A stretch of DNA of 64,000 nucleotides from the NCBI RefSeq assembly GCF_000315545.1, contig NZ_JH992902.1, positions 407,280 through 471,279 of the forward strand. Reading direction: 5' to 3'. A program made the translations under genes and the position numbers. The notes beneath the pieces were generated by a model that saw only the letters and a list, made by a program, of their open reading frames with translations, had not been told where the DNA came from and searched no databases. Each line of letters opens with the position of its first letter. The stretch's first letter is position 1. Positions 8,484-17,533 of the stretch are shown here, in pieces. The stretch is from Selenomonas sp. F0473 (GTDB lineage: Bacteria; Bacillota; Negativicutes; Selenomonadales; Selenomonadaceae).

Positions 8484-9808
8484 CACTCTTCCTCCTTCCG
8501 CGCGCGCACGATCAGGCGCAGCGGCGTCCCCTCGAATCCAAAACTCTCACGCAGGCGATTCTCGATAAAGCGCAGATAAGAAAAATGCATGAGTTCCGGA
8601 TCGTTCACGAAGATAATAAAGGTTGGCGGCATAATCCCCACCTGTGTAAGAAAGAGGATCTTGAGCTGCCTTCCCTTCTTAGTTGGAGGCGGATTGACCG
8701 AAACCGCATCGCGGATCAATTCGTTGAGTACGCTCGTCCTGATCCGCATCGACTGCTGCTCCGCAACATATTTAACAAGTTCCGTCACGCGATCGACACG
8801 CTGCCCCGTGAGCGCGGAAGTATAGAGTACGGGCGCGTATTGGAGAAAGCCCAGCTTTTCGCGCAGATCATCCGTGAACCGCAGCGTGGACTTATCGTTC
8901 TTCTCCGGAAAAATATCCCATTTGTTGACGATGATGATGACGCCCTTCCCCGATTCGTGCACATACCCCGCGATCTTCGTATCCTGCTCGAGAATCCCCT
9001 CGGCGGCGTTAATGAGCACCAGGACGACGGCGGCACGGTCGATCGCACGCAGAGAACGCATGACGCTGTAGCGCTCAACGGGAAGTGTAATCTTGCCCTT
9101 GCGCCGCATCCCCGCCGTGTCGATCAAAAGATACTTCGCCCCATCGCGGGTAAAGTGCGTGTCGATGGCATCGCGCGTCGTTCCAGGCACATCGCTGACA
9201 ATGACGCGTTCCTCGCCGAGCAGTCGATTGACAAGCGAGGATTTCCCCACATTCGGGCGCCCCACGACGGCAATCGCAATCTCATCGGATTCCCCGCCAT
9301 CTCCCGCCTCCGTTGGAAACGCAGCCACAATCGCATCGAGAAGATCCCCGAGGTTCATCGCATTCGACGCGGAAATGGCAATCGGGTCTCCGAGTCCAAG
9401 CGCATAGAAATCGTAGATCAATGCCTCACGGTCAAAACTGTCAATCTTATTGACGGCAAGGGTGACCGGCTTATTCGTTCGGCGCAGCAGCCGAGCAACC
9501 TCCTCGTCAGAAGACGTTAAGCCCGCACGTCCGTCGACAAGAAATAGGATCACATCGGCTTCTTCCATGGCAAGTTCCGCTTGGCTGCGCATGGAGCGCA
9601 GAATGTGATTGCTGTCGTCAAACTCAATGCCGCCCGTATCGATGATAGTGAACTCGCGGTTCAGCCATTCGGCATCCATATAGATACGGTCGCGCGTGAC
9701 CCCCGGCATATCGTCCACAATAGAAACGCGTTTCTTTCCGATCTGATTGAACAGCGTCGATTTTCCAACATTCGGCCGCCCAACAACGGCAACAATCGGT
9801 TTACTCAT
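8483..9808 (-). CDS. der: Ribosome-associated GTPase Der (EngA)
   Basis: Essential double GTPase for assembly of the 50S subunit. The 441 residues contain two complete G domains, each with its own P-loop: GRPNVGKST (10-18) and GRPNVGKSS (183-191). They carry DTGG / DTAGM and NKID / NKWD motifs, and are followed by the KH-like C-terminal domain. Length is standard. The ATG is preceded by a weak ribosome binding site. The gene lies 17 bases after the PDZ/radical-SAM-like gene and couples to plsY. Confidence 0.97.
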   Translation of the reverse strand: MSKPIVAVVGRPNVGKSTLFNQIGKKRVSIVDDMPGVTRDRIYMDAEWLNREFTIIDTGGIEFDDSNHILRSMRSQAELAMEEADVILFLVDGRAGLTSSDEEVARLLRRTNKPVTLAVNKIDSFDREALIYDFYALGLGDPIAISASNAMNLGDLLDAIVAAFPTEAGDGGESDEIAIAVVGRPNVGKSSLVNRLLGEERVIVSDVPGTTRDAIDTHFTRDGAKYLLIDTAGMRRKGKITLPVERYSVMRSLRAIDRAAVVLVLINAAEGILEQDTKIAGYVHESGKGVIIIVNKWDIFPEKNDKSTLRFTDDLREKLGFLQYAPVLYTSALTGQRVDRVTELVKYVAEQQSMRIRTSVLNELIRDAVSVNPPPTKKGRQLKILFLTQVGIMPPTFIIFVNDPELMHFSYLRFIENRLRESFGFEGTPLRLIVRARKEEE

Positions 9809-9825
9809 CTTATTTTCACTCCCCT

Positions 9826-11238
9826 CTATGCGCCGGCGCGGCGACTGACTCCCGCAACGGGTTTCGTATACCCTGCGTTACTCTGCCACGTATAGCCGCC
9901 GCTGGCACGGTCTCGATGGTACCCGCCGAAAAATGCCAACGCTTCCCGATAGTCGGCGCCCGTCGCCACCGGCTCGATGCGCGTATGCGGGAATGCGCGG
10001 CGCATATCGGAGAGAGAGATATCATCTAAAAATATGTCTTCTCCCTCGCGCAGCGCCGAGGCCGGAATAAGGACCCCGTCTGCGCCGAAATCCGCAAGGT
10101 GCAGGGCATGAATGATATCGTGCCCCGTCAGCAGGCCCGATACGTTGACCGTCGTACCAAAATGACGATTCTCAACCGGCAGAACATGGATGCGGCGTTT
10201 CTCCGGGTCGAGTTCCCGTGCGAGCCGTTCCATCACAGGCGCGACGGCCGTACCGCTGATCACGCAGAGCACGGTATCATCCTCTCGTCCGGGAAGATTC
10301 TTCTCCGCACGCTTCCACTCTTCGATAAAATTCCGCGTCAGTCCGATGCCGTTATCGAGCTGCGGAAAACCGTCATACATCTTCGCGGGCGGTACCTCGC
10401 GCCCGGCAAGGAAGTAGAACTCGTCCCCCAAATAGATAAACGTCCGCCCCTCCTCGGCGCGTATCTTCCTTTGCCACGCCTCGACCTGATCGATCACAGC
10501 ACCTGCTCCCGCGCGGTCGAACTGCACGAGTGGGAACGGATCGCTGCGGTGTTTTGTGAGGCCGACCGGAACGATGGCGAGGGACAACGCATGCGGACGC
10601 CGCGCCGCGATATCGCTAATCGTGCGTTCCAACTCCTCTCCATCGTTCAGCCCATGGCAGAGGACCACCTGCGTATGGTATTCCGCACCTGCCGCCTCAA
10701 GGCAATCCAGCTTTCCCAGGATATCGCCCGCCCCCTTATAGCGCAGCATCTCCGCACGCAGGGCCGGATTCGTACACTGTACCGATACGTAGAGGGGAGA
10801 CAAGTGGAGCCGCTTGATACGGGCAAAGTCCGCCTCCCCCATATTTGTGAGCGTGACGAAGTTCCCATACAGAAAAGAGAGGCGGTAATCGTCGTCCTTG
10901 ACGGATAGGCTGTGGCGCATATCCGGCCCAATCATATCGACGAAGCAGAAATAACAGTGATTTGCACACTCGCGTATACCGTCGAACACGGCGCGTTCAA
11001 ATTCAACGCCGAGTTCTTCATCGTAATCCTTATCGAACGCAACGATCTCCTGCGTTCCGTCCGGATGTTCCACAAGAAGTTCGATCTCCTCGTCCGCCAT
11101 CGCGAAGCTGAAATCGATGATATCGCGCATTGCCGCACCGTTTACCTTGAGAATCTTATCCCCCGGTACAAGTTCCAATTCTTCGGCAATGCTGCCTTTC
11201 AGCACGCGCAGGATAACGCCCGGATAGATTTTTGCCAC
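9826..11238 (-). CDS. DUF512 family protein: PDZ domain plus radical-SAM-like cysteine cluster
   Basis: Protein of 470 residues. The N-terminal 60 residues look like a PDZ domain (GDKILKVNG at 27-35). They are followed by a CX3CX2C cluster C91-C95-C98, the spacing expected for a radical SAM iron-sulfur site, and by a DUF512 C-terminal part with CVISGTAVAPVMERL. This family is conserved in Firmicutes next to der; no reaction is established. The start is GTG at 11238 with AGGAGGGG upstream; a longer frame would read back through the rpsA terminator and is rejected. It probably shares transcripts with der and plsY. Confidence 0.85.
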   Translation of the reverse strand: MAKIYPGVILRVLKGSIAEELELVPGDKILKVNGAAMRDIIDFSFAMADEEIELLVEHPDGTQEIVAFDKDYDEELGVEFERAVFDGIRECANHCYFCFVDMIGPDMRHSLSVKDDDYRLSFLYGNFVTLTNMGEADFARIKRLHLSPLYVSVQCTNPALRAEMLRYKGAGDILGKLDCLEAAGAEYHTQVVLCHGLNDGEELERTISDIAARRPHALSLAIVPVGLTKHRSDPFPLVQFDRAGAGAVIDQVEAWQRKIRAEEGRTFIYLGDEFYFLAGREVPPAKMYDGFPQLDNGIGLTRNFIEEWKRAEKNLPGREDDTVLCVISGTAVAPVMERLARELDPEKRRIHVLPVENRHFGTTVNVSGLLTGHDIIHALHLADFGADGVLIPASALREGEDIFLDDISLSDMRRAFPHTRIEPVATGADYREALAFFGGYHRDRASGGYTWQSNAGYTKPVAGVSRRAGA

Positions 11239-11256
11239 AGTTCCCCTCCTTTCCAT

Positions 11257-11292
11257 GAAAAAGGAGTGACATAACATCACTCCTTCGTTTTT
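11257..11292 (-). terminator. Intrinsic terminator after rpsA
   Basis: Perfect 9-pair stem (11261-11269 with 11277-11285) and seven-base loop, with T-rich flanks on both strands, so it could stop transcripts from either side. It stands only 18 bases before the GTG of the next gene. Confidence 0.85.
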
Positions 11293-11321
11293 TATGAAGT
11301 TATGTAAATTTTCTCAGCTTC

Positions 11322-12491
11322 TTACTTCAGCCAATCAAGATGTGCTTCAACCTGACCTTCGGTATTCTCGCTGGATTCGGCCTTTTCGGCCTGGGTTTCG
11401 TCAATATATTTCTTAACTTCCGCAGCATCCGCATCGCGCTTCGCCTTGGTGATCGAAAGCGAAATACGCTTGCGCTTCGTGTCGATGCGGAGCACCTTGA
11501 CCGTGACGATATCGCCCGTGTGGACAGCCTCATCCGCACGCTCAATGCGTTTCTCGGCAAGTTCGCCCATCGGAATCAGGCCGTCAAAACCCGGCTCGAT
11601 TTCCATGAACGCACCGAAATCCGTCAGCTTGATGATCTTTCCTTCGATGAAATCGCCTTCCGCATACTTCTCGGCCTTCTCAATCCACGGATCCGGAAGC
11701 GTATCCTTAACGGAGAGAGAGATACGCTTGGCATCGCGGTCGACACTTTTCACATAGACGTCGAGTTCCTGACCGACCTCGAGTACCTCGGACGGATGCT
11801 TAACGCGGTGCCACGCGAGGTCGGAGATATGTGCCAGACCGTCTACGCCGCCGATATCGATGAACGCCCCGTAATCGACGATACGCTTGACCGTACCGCG
11901 TACGACCTGCTCCGGCTCGATGGCGGAGAACACGGCCTCCTCCTTCTCGGCGCGGTCGCGCTCGAGGAGTTTGCGGCGCGAGAGCACGAGACGGCGCTTC
12001 TGAACATCCACTTCGATGATCTCGGCCTCTACCGTCTGGTCGACATAGACCGAGAGATCCTTTACGAAGTGAAGCTCCATCTGCGAGGCCGGAATGAATC
12101 CGCGCAGGCCCATGACATAGGCCACAAGACCGCCTTTGACCTCTTTCGCAATCTTTGCCTCAACCGTATCGCCATTCGCCTGAATGACCTCAATATCCTT
12201 CCAAGCGGCCATTTTATCTGCTTCAACCTTGGACAAACTGCCCCCGTTGTCGCCGCCGAGAGACTTGATGTAGACGTCAATCTCATCTCCGACCTTCACG
12301 ACATCGCGGGCATCGTCCGGGGCGGGAACGGCAAGATCCCTCTTAGAGACAGGAATTTCCTGTTTGTACCCGATATCGACATACGCCTCGTCGCGGGAGA
12401 CCTGTACGACAACTCCTTTGACGACGGTGCGCTCCTGGAAATCGGGCATTTCTTCCTGTTCCAAAAGTTCTTTCATGCTCTGTTCTGACAC
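11322..12491 (-). CDS. rpsA: 30S ribosomal protein S1-like protein, four S1 domains
   Basis: RNA-binding protein of 389 residues with four S1 OB-fold repeats, at about 20-90, 108-175, 190-262 and 278-350. The last two repeats are the best conserved (GAFIDIGGVDGLAHISDL and GAFMEIEPGFDGLIP). It is shorter than the six-domain proteobacterial S1, as expected for Firmicutes, and has an acidic tail. The start is GTG at 12491 behind AAGGAGG. It overlaps the end of ispH by 19 bases; these two genes are neighbours or fused in many Firmicutes. A terminator follows at 11257-11292. Confidence 0.92.
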   Translation of the reverse strand: MSEQSMKELLEQEEMPDFQERTVVKGVVVQVSRDEAYVDIGYKQEIPVSKRDLAVPAPDDARDVVKVGDEIDVYIKSLGGDNGGSLSKVEADKMAAWKDIEVIQANGDTVEAKIAKEVKGGLVAYVMGLRGFIPASQMELHFVKDLSVYVDQTVEAEIIEVDVQKRRLVLSRRKLLERDRAEKEEAVFSAIEPEQVVRGTVKRIVDYGAFIDIGGVDGLAHISDLAWHRVKHPSEVLEVGQELDVYVKSVDRDAKRISLSVKDTLPDPWIEKAEKYAEGDFIEGKIIKLTDFGAFMEIEPGFDGLIPMGELAEKRIERADEAVHTGDIVTVKVLRIDTKRKRISLSITKAKRDADAAEVKKYIDETQAEKAESSENTEGQVEAHLDWLK

Positions 12492-13303
12492 TGTTTATAA
12501 ACCTCCTTGATAATCCAGTCCGGTGTAGACGCACCGGCTGTAATACCAATTTTATTAACATTTTTTATCCAATCGTCCTGCAGTTCCGCTGCAGTTTCGA
12601 TATGGTATGTTTTACATTTTTCCGCACACAGCTGCGCAAGACGCGAGGTATTCGCGCTGTTCTTGCCGCCGACGACAAGCATCGTGTCCACCCGTTCGGC
12701 AAGATCCAACGCCGCGGCCTGACGCATGTCCGTCGCCGTGCATATGGTACGGAGAATCTTGATATCACGGGACTTTTCCAAAAGACACGCGGCGATGCTC
12801 CGAAACCGATCGCTCGAAAATGTCGTCTGACAAACAACGCCGAGTTTCCCGAACTTCGGCAGGGCCTCCGCCTCCGCCTCGGTCTCGATAATATGCGCAC
12901 CGTATCCCGTCCATTCGAAGATGCTCTTGACCTCCGGATGATTTTTCTCCCCGACAATTACGACCGTATATCCTTCGTCGGATAAAAGCTTTGCCGAAAG
13001 CTGCGCCTTCTTGACATGGGGGCAGGTCGCATCTACCAGTTCTAACCCGCGTGACTCCGCCTCCTCGTATACCTTTGGACCGACACCGTGGGAGCGGATG
13101 ATGACGAGTCCGTCATCCATCTCTTCGAGCGAATCGACAGTGCCGACCCCTTCGTTCTTGAGGCGTTCCACCATCTGCGGATTATGGATGATCGGACCGA
13201 GCGTACTGGACGTACCGTCCGCGGAGGCGTTCTCCCTGGCAATCTCAATGGCGCGCTTAACGCCGTAACAGAAGCCCAGATGCTCCGCTAAGATAACCTC
13301 CAT
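12473..13303 (-). CDS. ispH: 4-hydroxy-3-methylbut-2-enyl diphosphate reductase
   Basis: Iron-sulfur enzyme that makes IPP and DMAPP in the last step of the MEP isoprenoid pathway. About 276 residues with the three cluster cysteines C12 (GFCYGV), C94 (DATCPHV) and C188 (RTICTATDMRQ), plus SHGVGP and the GGKNSANTSRL segment that binds the diphosphate. An ATG four codons upstream is also open; I prefer 13303 because MEVILAEHLGFCYG is the usual N-terminus, but the ribosome binding site is not decisive. Its 3' end overlaps the rpsA start by 19 bases. Confidence 0.95.
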   Translation of the reverse strand: MEVILAEHLGFCYGVKRAIEIARENASADGTSSTLGPIIHNPQMVERLKNEGVGTVDSLEEMDDGLVIIRSHGVGPKVYEEAESRGLELVDATCPHVKKAQLSAKLLSDEGYTVVIVGEKNHPEVKSIFEWTGYGAHIIETEAEAEALPKFGKLGVVCQTTFSSDRFRSIAACLLEKSRDIKILRTICTATDMRQAAALDLAERVDTMLVVGGKNSANTSRLAQLCAEKCKTYHIETAAELQDDWIKNVNKIGITAGASTPDWIIKEVYKQCQNRA

Positions 13304-13377
13304 AGACCTCACCATAGCGTGTAATCATTCTCAATGAACGCACACAAACATAATCCCAGCCATACAATCTGTTTAAC

Positions 13378-13406
13378 AGTATAACACGGCAATCCCGCCC
13401 GCGCAA
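13378..13406 (-). promoter_or_regulatory. Promoter upstream of ispH-rpsA
   Basis: Minus strand -35 TTGCGC (13406-13401), 17 bases, -10 TATACT (13383-13378). The -10 is good, the -35 is fair. No clear terminator separates it from guaA. Confidence 0.55.
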
Positions 13407-13426
13407 ATGAAATTTATTTTTTTTTC

Positions 13427-14983
13427 TCACTCAAGCTCTATGGTTGCGGGCGGTTTCCCGGTGCAGTCGTACAGAACGCGGTTGACGCCGCGCACCTCGT
13501 TGACGATTCGCGTCGTCACTTTGGAGAGAACATCCCAGGGGATCTGTGCCGCTTCCGCAGTCATAAAATCGCTCGTCGCAACGGCACGCAGGACGACGGC
13601 ATAATCATAGGTGCGCCCGTCTCCCATCACGCCGACGGAACGCATGTTGGTCAACGCCGCAAAATACTGTCCGAGCCCCCTCTGAATCCCCGCGTTTGCA
13701 ATCTCCTCGCGATAGATGGCGTCCGCATCCTGGACGATGCGAACCTTCTCCGCCGTCACCTCGCCGACGATGCGGATCCCAAGCCCCGGTCCCGGGAACG
13801 GCTGCCGATCGACAAGATCATCGGGAATTCCAAGTTCACGCCCGGCCGCACGCACTTCATCTTTAAAAAGGAGACGCAGCGGCTCGACGATCTCCTTAAA
13901 ATCCACATGATCGGGCAGACCGCCGACATTGTGATGGGATTTGATCACAGCCGATTTCCCGAGACCGCTTTCAATCACGTCCGGGTAAATGGTTCCCTGC
14001 ACAAGGAAATCGACCGCACCGATCTCATGCGCCGCCTCTTCGAATACGCGGATGAACTCCGCGCCGATGATCTTGCGTTTCTCCTCGGGTTCCGTGATGC
14101 CCCTCAGTTTTTTATAGAAGCGTTCCCGCGCATTGATGCGGATAAAGTTGACGTCGTAGGTGCCGGAACTGCCGAATACGGCTTCTACTTCGTCCCCCTC
14201 GTCCTTGCGCAGGAGTCCGTGATCGACAAAGACACAGGTGAGGTTCCTTCCAATCGCCTTGGAGAGAAGTACCGCGGCCACGGAGGAGTCCACGCCGCCG
14301 GAGAGGGCGCAAAGCGCGCGTCCGCCGCCGATCCTTTCGCGGAGTTCCTCGATCGTTTTCCGGACGAAAGACCCCATATGCCATGTGCCCGTGCAGCCGC
14401 AGACATTGTAGACGAAGTTCCGCAGAATCTCCGTACCGTGCTCCGTATGCATAACCTCAGGATGGAACTGAACGGCATAGAGACGCCTCGACGCATGCTC
14501 CATCGCCGCGATCGGACAGACGGACGTACGCGCCGTCACTGAGAATCCCGCAGGGGGGGCGCTGATATAGTCCGTATGACTCATCCAGCAGACGTTTTTC
14601 GCCGGAATCCCGCGAAGGAGCGGCGAATCCGTTCCGACGATGTCCACTTCTGTCCGGCCGTACTCGCTTGTCGGCGCCGTCTCGACTGTGCCGCCGAGCA
14701 GATGTGCCATGAGCTGCGCGCCGTAACAGATACCGAGCACCGGAATGCCCATGGAAAACAGTTCCCGCGGCGCCGTCACGGCGCCTGCACCGTACACGCT
14801 GTTTGGTCCGCCCGTCAGGATGATGCCCCGCGGCGCAAGTTCCCGAATCTGAGCAAGCGATAGCGTATGCGGATGCACCTCACAGTAGACATGGTTCTCG
14901 CGCACGCGGCGGGCAATGAGCTGATTATACTGACCGCCGAAGTCGAGCACCAAAATCATTTCGGGGGCATCGGATCTGTTCAT
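13427..14983 (-). CDS. guaA: GMP synthase (glutamine-hydrolysing)
   Basis: Converts XMP to GMP with glutamine and ATP. The 518-residue protein joins a class I glutamine amidotransferase domain, with catalytic C86 in GICYGAQ and the His/Glu pair in VQFHPE, to an ATP pyrophosphatase domain with the PP-loop ALSGGVDSS near residue 225. A C-terminal dimerisation domain ends in [11 protein letters not shown]. Length is normal. The start has AAAGGG nine bases upstream. It lies only 21 bases after recX, so it may be read from the recA promoter; no purine riboswitch was seen before it. Confidence 0.97.
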   Translation of the reverse strand: MNRSDAPEMILVLDFGGQYNQLIARRVRENHVYCEVHPHTLSLAQIRELAPRGIILTGGPNSVYGAGAVTAPRELFSMGIPVLGICYGAQLMAHLLGGTVETAPTSEYGRTEVDIVGTDSPLLRGIPAKNVCWMSHTDYISAPPAGFSVTARTSVCPIAAMEHASRRLYAVQFHPEVMHTEHGTEILRNFVYNVCGCTGTWHMGSFVRKTIEELRERIGGGRALCALSGGVDSSVAAVLLSKAIGRNLTCVFVDHGLLRKDEGDEVEAVFGSSGTYDVNFIRINARERFYKKLRGITEPEEKRKIIGAEFIRVFEEAAHEIGAVDFLVQGTIYPDVIESGLGKSAVIKSHHNVGGLPDHVDFKEIVEPLRLLFKDEVRAAGRELGIPDDLVDRQPFPGPGLGIRIVGEVTAEKVRIVQDADAIYREEIANAGIQRGLGQYFAALTNMRSVGVMGDGRTYDYAVVLRAVATSDFMTAEAAQIPWDVLSKVTTRIVNEVRGVNRVLYDCTGKPPATIELE

Positions 14984-15004
14984 AGTGGAAAGCCCTTTCT
15001 GCTG

Positions 15005-15493
15005 TTATTCTTCTGCGCCTTCTGTAAAATTTCGAACGGCGGCATGCGCTGCGTCTATGGAAAACCCTTTTTGATAGAGATTCGCCATCATTTTCTGCCG
15101 CACATCCGTCGGCTTGAATTTCATCGCGAGCACGCGCTCCGCAGCCGCGGTCTCGCGTTCCGCCGTATCGTCCGGAACGACGCTGCGGATGAGTTCCTTA
15201 TCGAAGCCGCGCTGCATGAGTTTCACAAAAATCTGCCGCACGGAATTACGGCTCTCGTTATAGAGATACATGAATTGCTGCGCGCAAAGATCCGCATCGT
15301 CGAGATAACGCCGTTCGATGAGACGCGCGATGGCCGCGTCGATCTCCTCCTGCGGAAAGCCCTTGCGCTCAAGTTTTTCACGCAGTTTTCTTTCGCTGTG
15401 CGCCTGACGCGCAAGATAGTCTACGGCAGTGACAAGCGCGGTTTTCTCCGCAGGCGTACGTTTCCGGCGGGGCTCGCTTCGCGCCTCTTTCAC
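15005..15493 (-). CDS. recX: Regulatory protein RecX
   Basis: Binds RecA filaments and limits or modulates their activity. The 162-residue protein is mostly helical and very rich in Arg, Lys and Glu, with the tandem RecX repeats visible as [34 protein letters not shown] and ARAVLxx-like later segments. The start is GTG at 15493, sharing GTGA with the recA stop, so output is coupled to recA. Position directly after recA is the classical arrangement and gives most of the confidence. Confidence 0.9.
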   Translation of the reverse strand: MKEARSEPRRKRTPAEKTALVTAVDYLARQAHSERKLREKLERKGFPQEEIDAAIARLIERRYLDDADLCAQQFMYLYNESRNSVRQIFVKLMQRGFDKELIRSVVPDDTAERETAAAERVLAMKFKPTDVRQKMMANLYQKGFSIDAAHAAVRNFTEGAEE

Positions 15494-16575
15494 GCCTCCG
15501 TCTCCGCCGCCTTTGCGTTGTTCGCCCCGCCGCCCCCTTCGGAGTCGCGGTTTGCGAGCAGCTCCGCCCGGATCTTATCGTCGATTTCCGCAATGAGTTC
15601 CGGCTGACTTTCGAGCGTGATCTTCGCGTTCTCTTTCCCCTGTCCGAGACGATTGCCCTCGTAGGAGTACCATGCGCCGCTCTTATCGACAATATCCAGA
15701 TCAACGCCCATATCGATGATGCTGCCGATCCGGGAGACGCCCTCTCCGTACATAATATCGAACTCCGCCGTCTTGAACGGCGGCGCGACCTTGTTCTTGA
15801 CAATCTTCGCACGTGTACGGTTGCCGAGCGAGTCCGTTCCCTGCTTGATGGCATCGATACGGCGCACGTCGATACGCACCGACGCGTAGAATTTCAGCGC
15901 GCGTCCGCCCGTCGTCGTCTCCGGGTTGCCGTAGGTAACGCCGATCTTCTCGCGCAGCTGGTTGATGAATATGGCAACCGTACGCGTCTTGCTGATAATG
16001 CCCGTGAGTTTGCGCATTGCCTGGCTCATGAGGCGCGCCTGAAGCCCGACATGGGACGAGCCCATGTCCTCTTCAATTTCGGACTTCGGTACGAGTGCCG
16101 CCACGGAGTCCACGACGATAATATCGACCGCGCCGCTGTGCACGAGCGCATCGACGATCTCAAGCGCCTGCTCTCCCGTATCCGGCTGGGAGATCAGCAG
16201 TTCCTCGATATTGACGCCAAGCCTCTTGGCATACTCCGGATCGAGCGCATGCTCCGCGTCGATGAACGCCGCGATACCGCCGGCTTTCTGCGCTTCGGCG
16301 ATCATATGCAGCGTGACGGTCGTCTTTCCGGAGGACTCCGGACCGAACACCTCGATGATGCGCCCGCGCGGGATACCGCCGACGCCGAGCGCGATATCGA
16401 GCGGCAGGATACCGGTCGATATGACCTCGATATTCATATTGGCCTTCGCCTCGCCGAGACGCATAATAGAGCCTTTGCCGTGCGTTTTCTCAATCTGCTT
16501 GAGCGCCTGTTCGAGCGCTTCTTCCCGCGCCGTACGGCCGTCTTTTTTAGTGTCCTTTTTTTCTTTCTCCGCCAT
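15490..16575 (-). CDS. recA: Recombinase RecA
   Basis: DNA-dependent ATPase that forms filaments for homologous recombination and the SOS response. The 361 residues show Walker A GPESSGKT (78-85), the family signature [14 protein letters not shown] and the DNA-binding loops, plus an acidic C-terminus. Length is typical. The Lys-rich first 15 residues are variable in the family. A consensus promoter lies at 16612-16641 and AAGGAG precedes the ATG. No Firmicute-type LexA box (CGAAC-N4-GTTCG) was found in the promoter region. Confidence 0.98.
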   Translation of the reverse strand: MAEKEKKDTKKDGRTAREEALEQALKQIEKTHGKGSIMRLGEAKANMNIEVISTGILPLDIALGVGGIPRGRIIEVFGPESSGKTTVTLHMIAEAQKAGGIAAFIDAEHALDPEYAKRLGVNIEELLISQPDTGEQALEIVDALVHSGAVDIIVVDSVAALVPKSEIEEDMGSSHVGLQARLMSQAMRKLTGIISKTRTVAIFINQLREKIGVTYGNPETTTGGRALKFYASVRIDVRRIDAIKQGTDSLGNRTRAKIVKNKVAPPFKTAEFDIMYGEGVSRIGSIIDMGVDLDIVDKSGAWYSYEGNRLGQGKENAKITLESQPELIAEIDDKIRAELLANRDSEGGGGANNAKAAETEA

Positions 16576-16611
16576 GTCGTCCGCTCCTTTGTATACAATA
16601 AAGTCCTACTA

Positions 16612-16641
16612 ATTATACGAAAATCCCCGGTATTTTGTCAA
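16612..16641 (-). promoter_or_regulatory. Consensus sigma-A promoter of recA
   Basis: Minus strand TTGACA (16641-16636), 18-base spacer, TATAAT (16617-16612). Both boxes match consensus. The -35 box lies inside the loop of the dyad at 16620-16660. Confidence 0.85.
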
Positions 16642-16660
16642 AGAAAACACGGGGGATTTT
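16620..16660 (-). terminator. Dyad over the recA promoter, possible yqeY terminator
   Basis: AAAATCCCC (minus strand, 16660-16652) pairs with GGGGATTTT (16628-16620) across a 23-base loop. The run of T is part of the 3' arm. It is the only hairpin between yqeY and recA, so it may end the rpsU-yqeY transcript while overlapping the next promoter. Confidence 0.45.
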
Positions 16661-16679
16661 TATATCGTACCGACATATA

Positions 16680-17123
16680 TTATTTGAGCAGCGAGCGAAC
16701 GATTTCATTGACGAGTTTCCCGTCCGCGCGGCCCTTGACACGCGGCATCAGCGCCCCCATCACCTTTCCCATATCCTTCGGGGTTGCCGCGCCGACTTCG
16801 GCAATAACTTCTTCGACGATCTTTCGAACTTCGTCCGCACCGATCTGTTCCGGCAAATAAGGCATGAGGATCTCGATTTCCGCCTGCGTCTTTTCGACAA
16901 GATCCGTCCGTCCGCCGCGCGCGAACTCCTCGATGGAATCGCGGCGCATCTTGACCTCCTTGCCGATGACGCCGAGGACCTCGTCGTCCGTAAGGGTTTT
17001 CTTGCCGTCGATCTCTGCCTGCCGAACGGCGCCGCGCACCAGCCGAATAACGGACAGGCGCTCTTTCTGCCCTTGCTTCATCGCTGCCTTCATATCTGCG
17101 GTCAGCTGTTCCATGAGCGACAT
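16680..17123 (-). CDS. yqeY: YqeY family protein (GatB/YqeY domain)
   Basis: Cytoplasmic protein of 147 residues with the helical YqeY domain, related to the tail domain of the amidotransferase subunit GatB; a tRNA-related role is suspected, not proven. Visible family features are the N-terminal MSLMEQLTADMKAAMKQ helix, IRLVRGAVRQAEID and a C-terminal GKVMGALMPRVKGRAD loop. The open frame starts seven codons earlier, but AAAGGAAG seven bases before the ATG at 17123 supports this start. It follows rpsU, its usual neighbour, across a terminator that probably allows some readthrough. Confidence 0.92.
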   Translation of the reverse strand: MSLMEQLTADMKAAMKQGQKERLSVIRLVRGAVRQAEIDGKKTLTDDEVLGVIGKEVKMRRDSIEEFARGGRTDLVEKTQAEIEILMPYLPEQIGADEVRKIVEEVIAEVGAATPKDMGKVMGALMPRVKGRADGKLVNEIVRSLLK

Positions 17124-17165
17124 ATTATGACTTCCTTTCTCCATAATCCCGGAAATAAGTATACC

Positions 17166-17206
17166 GAAATAAAGAAAAGCATCCGTGACACAGCGTCCAC
17201 GGATGC
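17166..17206 (-). terminator. Intrinsic terminator after rpsU
   Basis: Perfect 9-pair stem (17179-17187 with 17198-17206) with ten-base loop, followed on the minus strand by TTTTCTTTATTTC. Lies between rpsU and yqeY. Confidence 0.8.
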
Positions 17207-17215
17207 CTTTTGCAA

Positions 17216-17398
17216 TCAGCCTCTGTATTTGCGTTTACGCGCTGCCTCAGACTTCTTTTTGCGGCGAACGCTCGGTTTCTCGTAATGTTCACGCTTACGC
17301 ACCTCTGCAAGAGTGCCGGCCTTCTGTGACATACGCTTAAAGCGGCGGAGAGCACTGTCGATCGACTCGTTTTTGCCGACCTTGATTTCATTTGCCAT
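17216..17398 (-). CDS. rpsU: 30S ribosomal protein S21
   Basis: Small basic ribosomal protein of 60 residues with the family start [20 protein letters not shown] and the Arg/Lys-rich tail [14 protein letters not shown]. The surrounding frame is open for 36 more codons upstream, but GGAGGGGAAATGC before the ATG at 17398 and the fixed length of S21 decide the start. A consensus promoter is at 17456-17485. In Firmicutes rpsU commonly precedes yqeY, as here. Confidence 0.97.
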   Translation of the reverse strand: MANEIKVGKNESIDSALRRFKRMSQKAGTLAEVRKREHYEKPSVRRKKKSEAARKRKYRG

Positions 17399-17455
17399 GC
17401 ATTTCCCCTCCCTCCACACGCGGAGTAATATCGCGCCAATAAATGACACGAATAC

Positions 17456-17485
17456 ATTATACTCTATGGGGATAATCTGTGTCAA
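17456..17485 (-). promoter_or_regulatory. Consensus sigma-A promoter of rpsU
   Basis: Minus strand TTGACA (17485-17480), 18 bases, TATAAT (17461-17456), about 60 bases before the rpsU ATG. Confidence 0.85.
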
Positions 17486-17533
17486 TCGTCGAACTGAAAT
17501 TCTCATAAAATACTCATTCTCATTGAGAAAGCG

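Noticed and set aside
11239-11280. Upstream extension of the DUF512 protein
   Set aside because: It would be read from the stem of the rpsA terminator; AGGAGGGG and GTG at 11238 are better.
17500-17529. Fur-like hexamer run and 13-base palindrome TTCTCATTGAGAA downstream of the HIT gene
   Set aside because: Match to a Fur box is poor once hexamers are aligned, and position relative to the rpsU promoter and gene function gives no reason for iron control.
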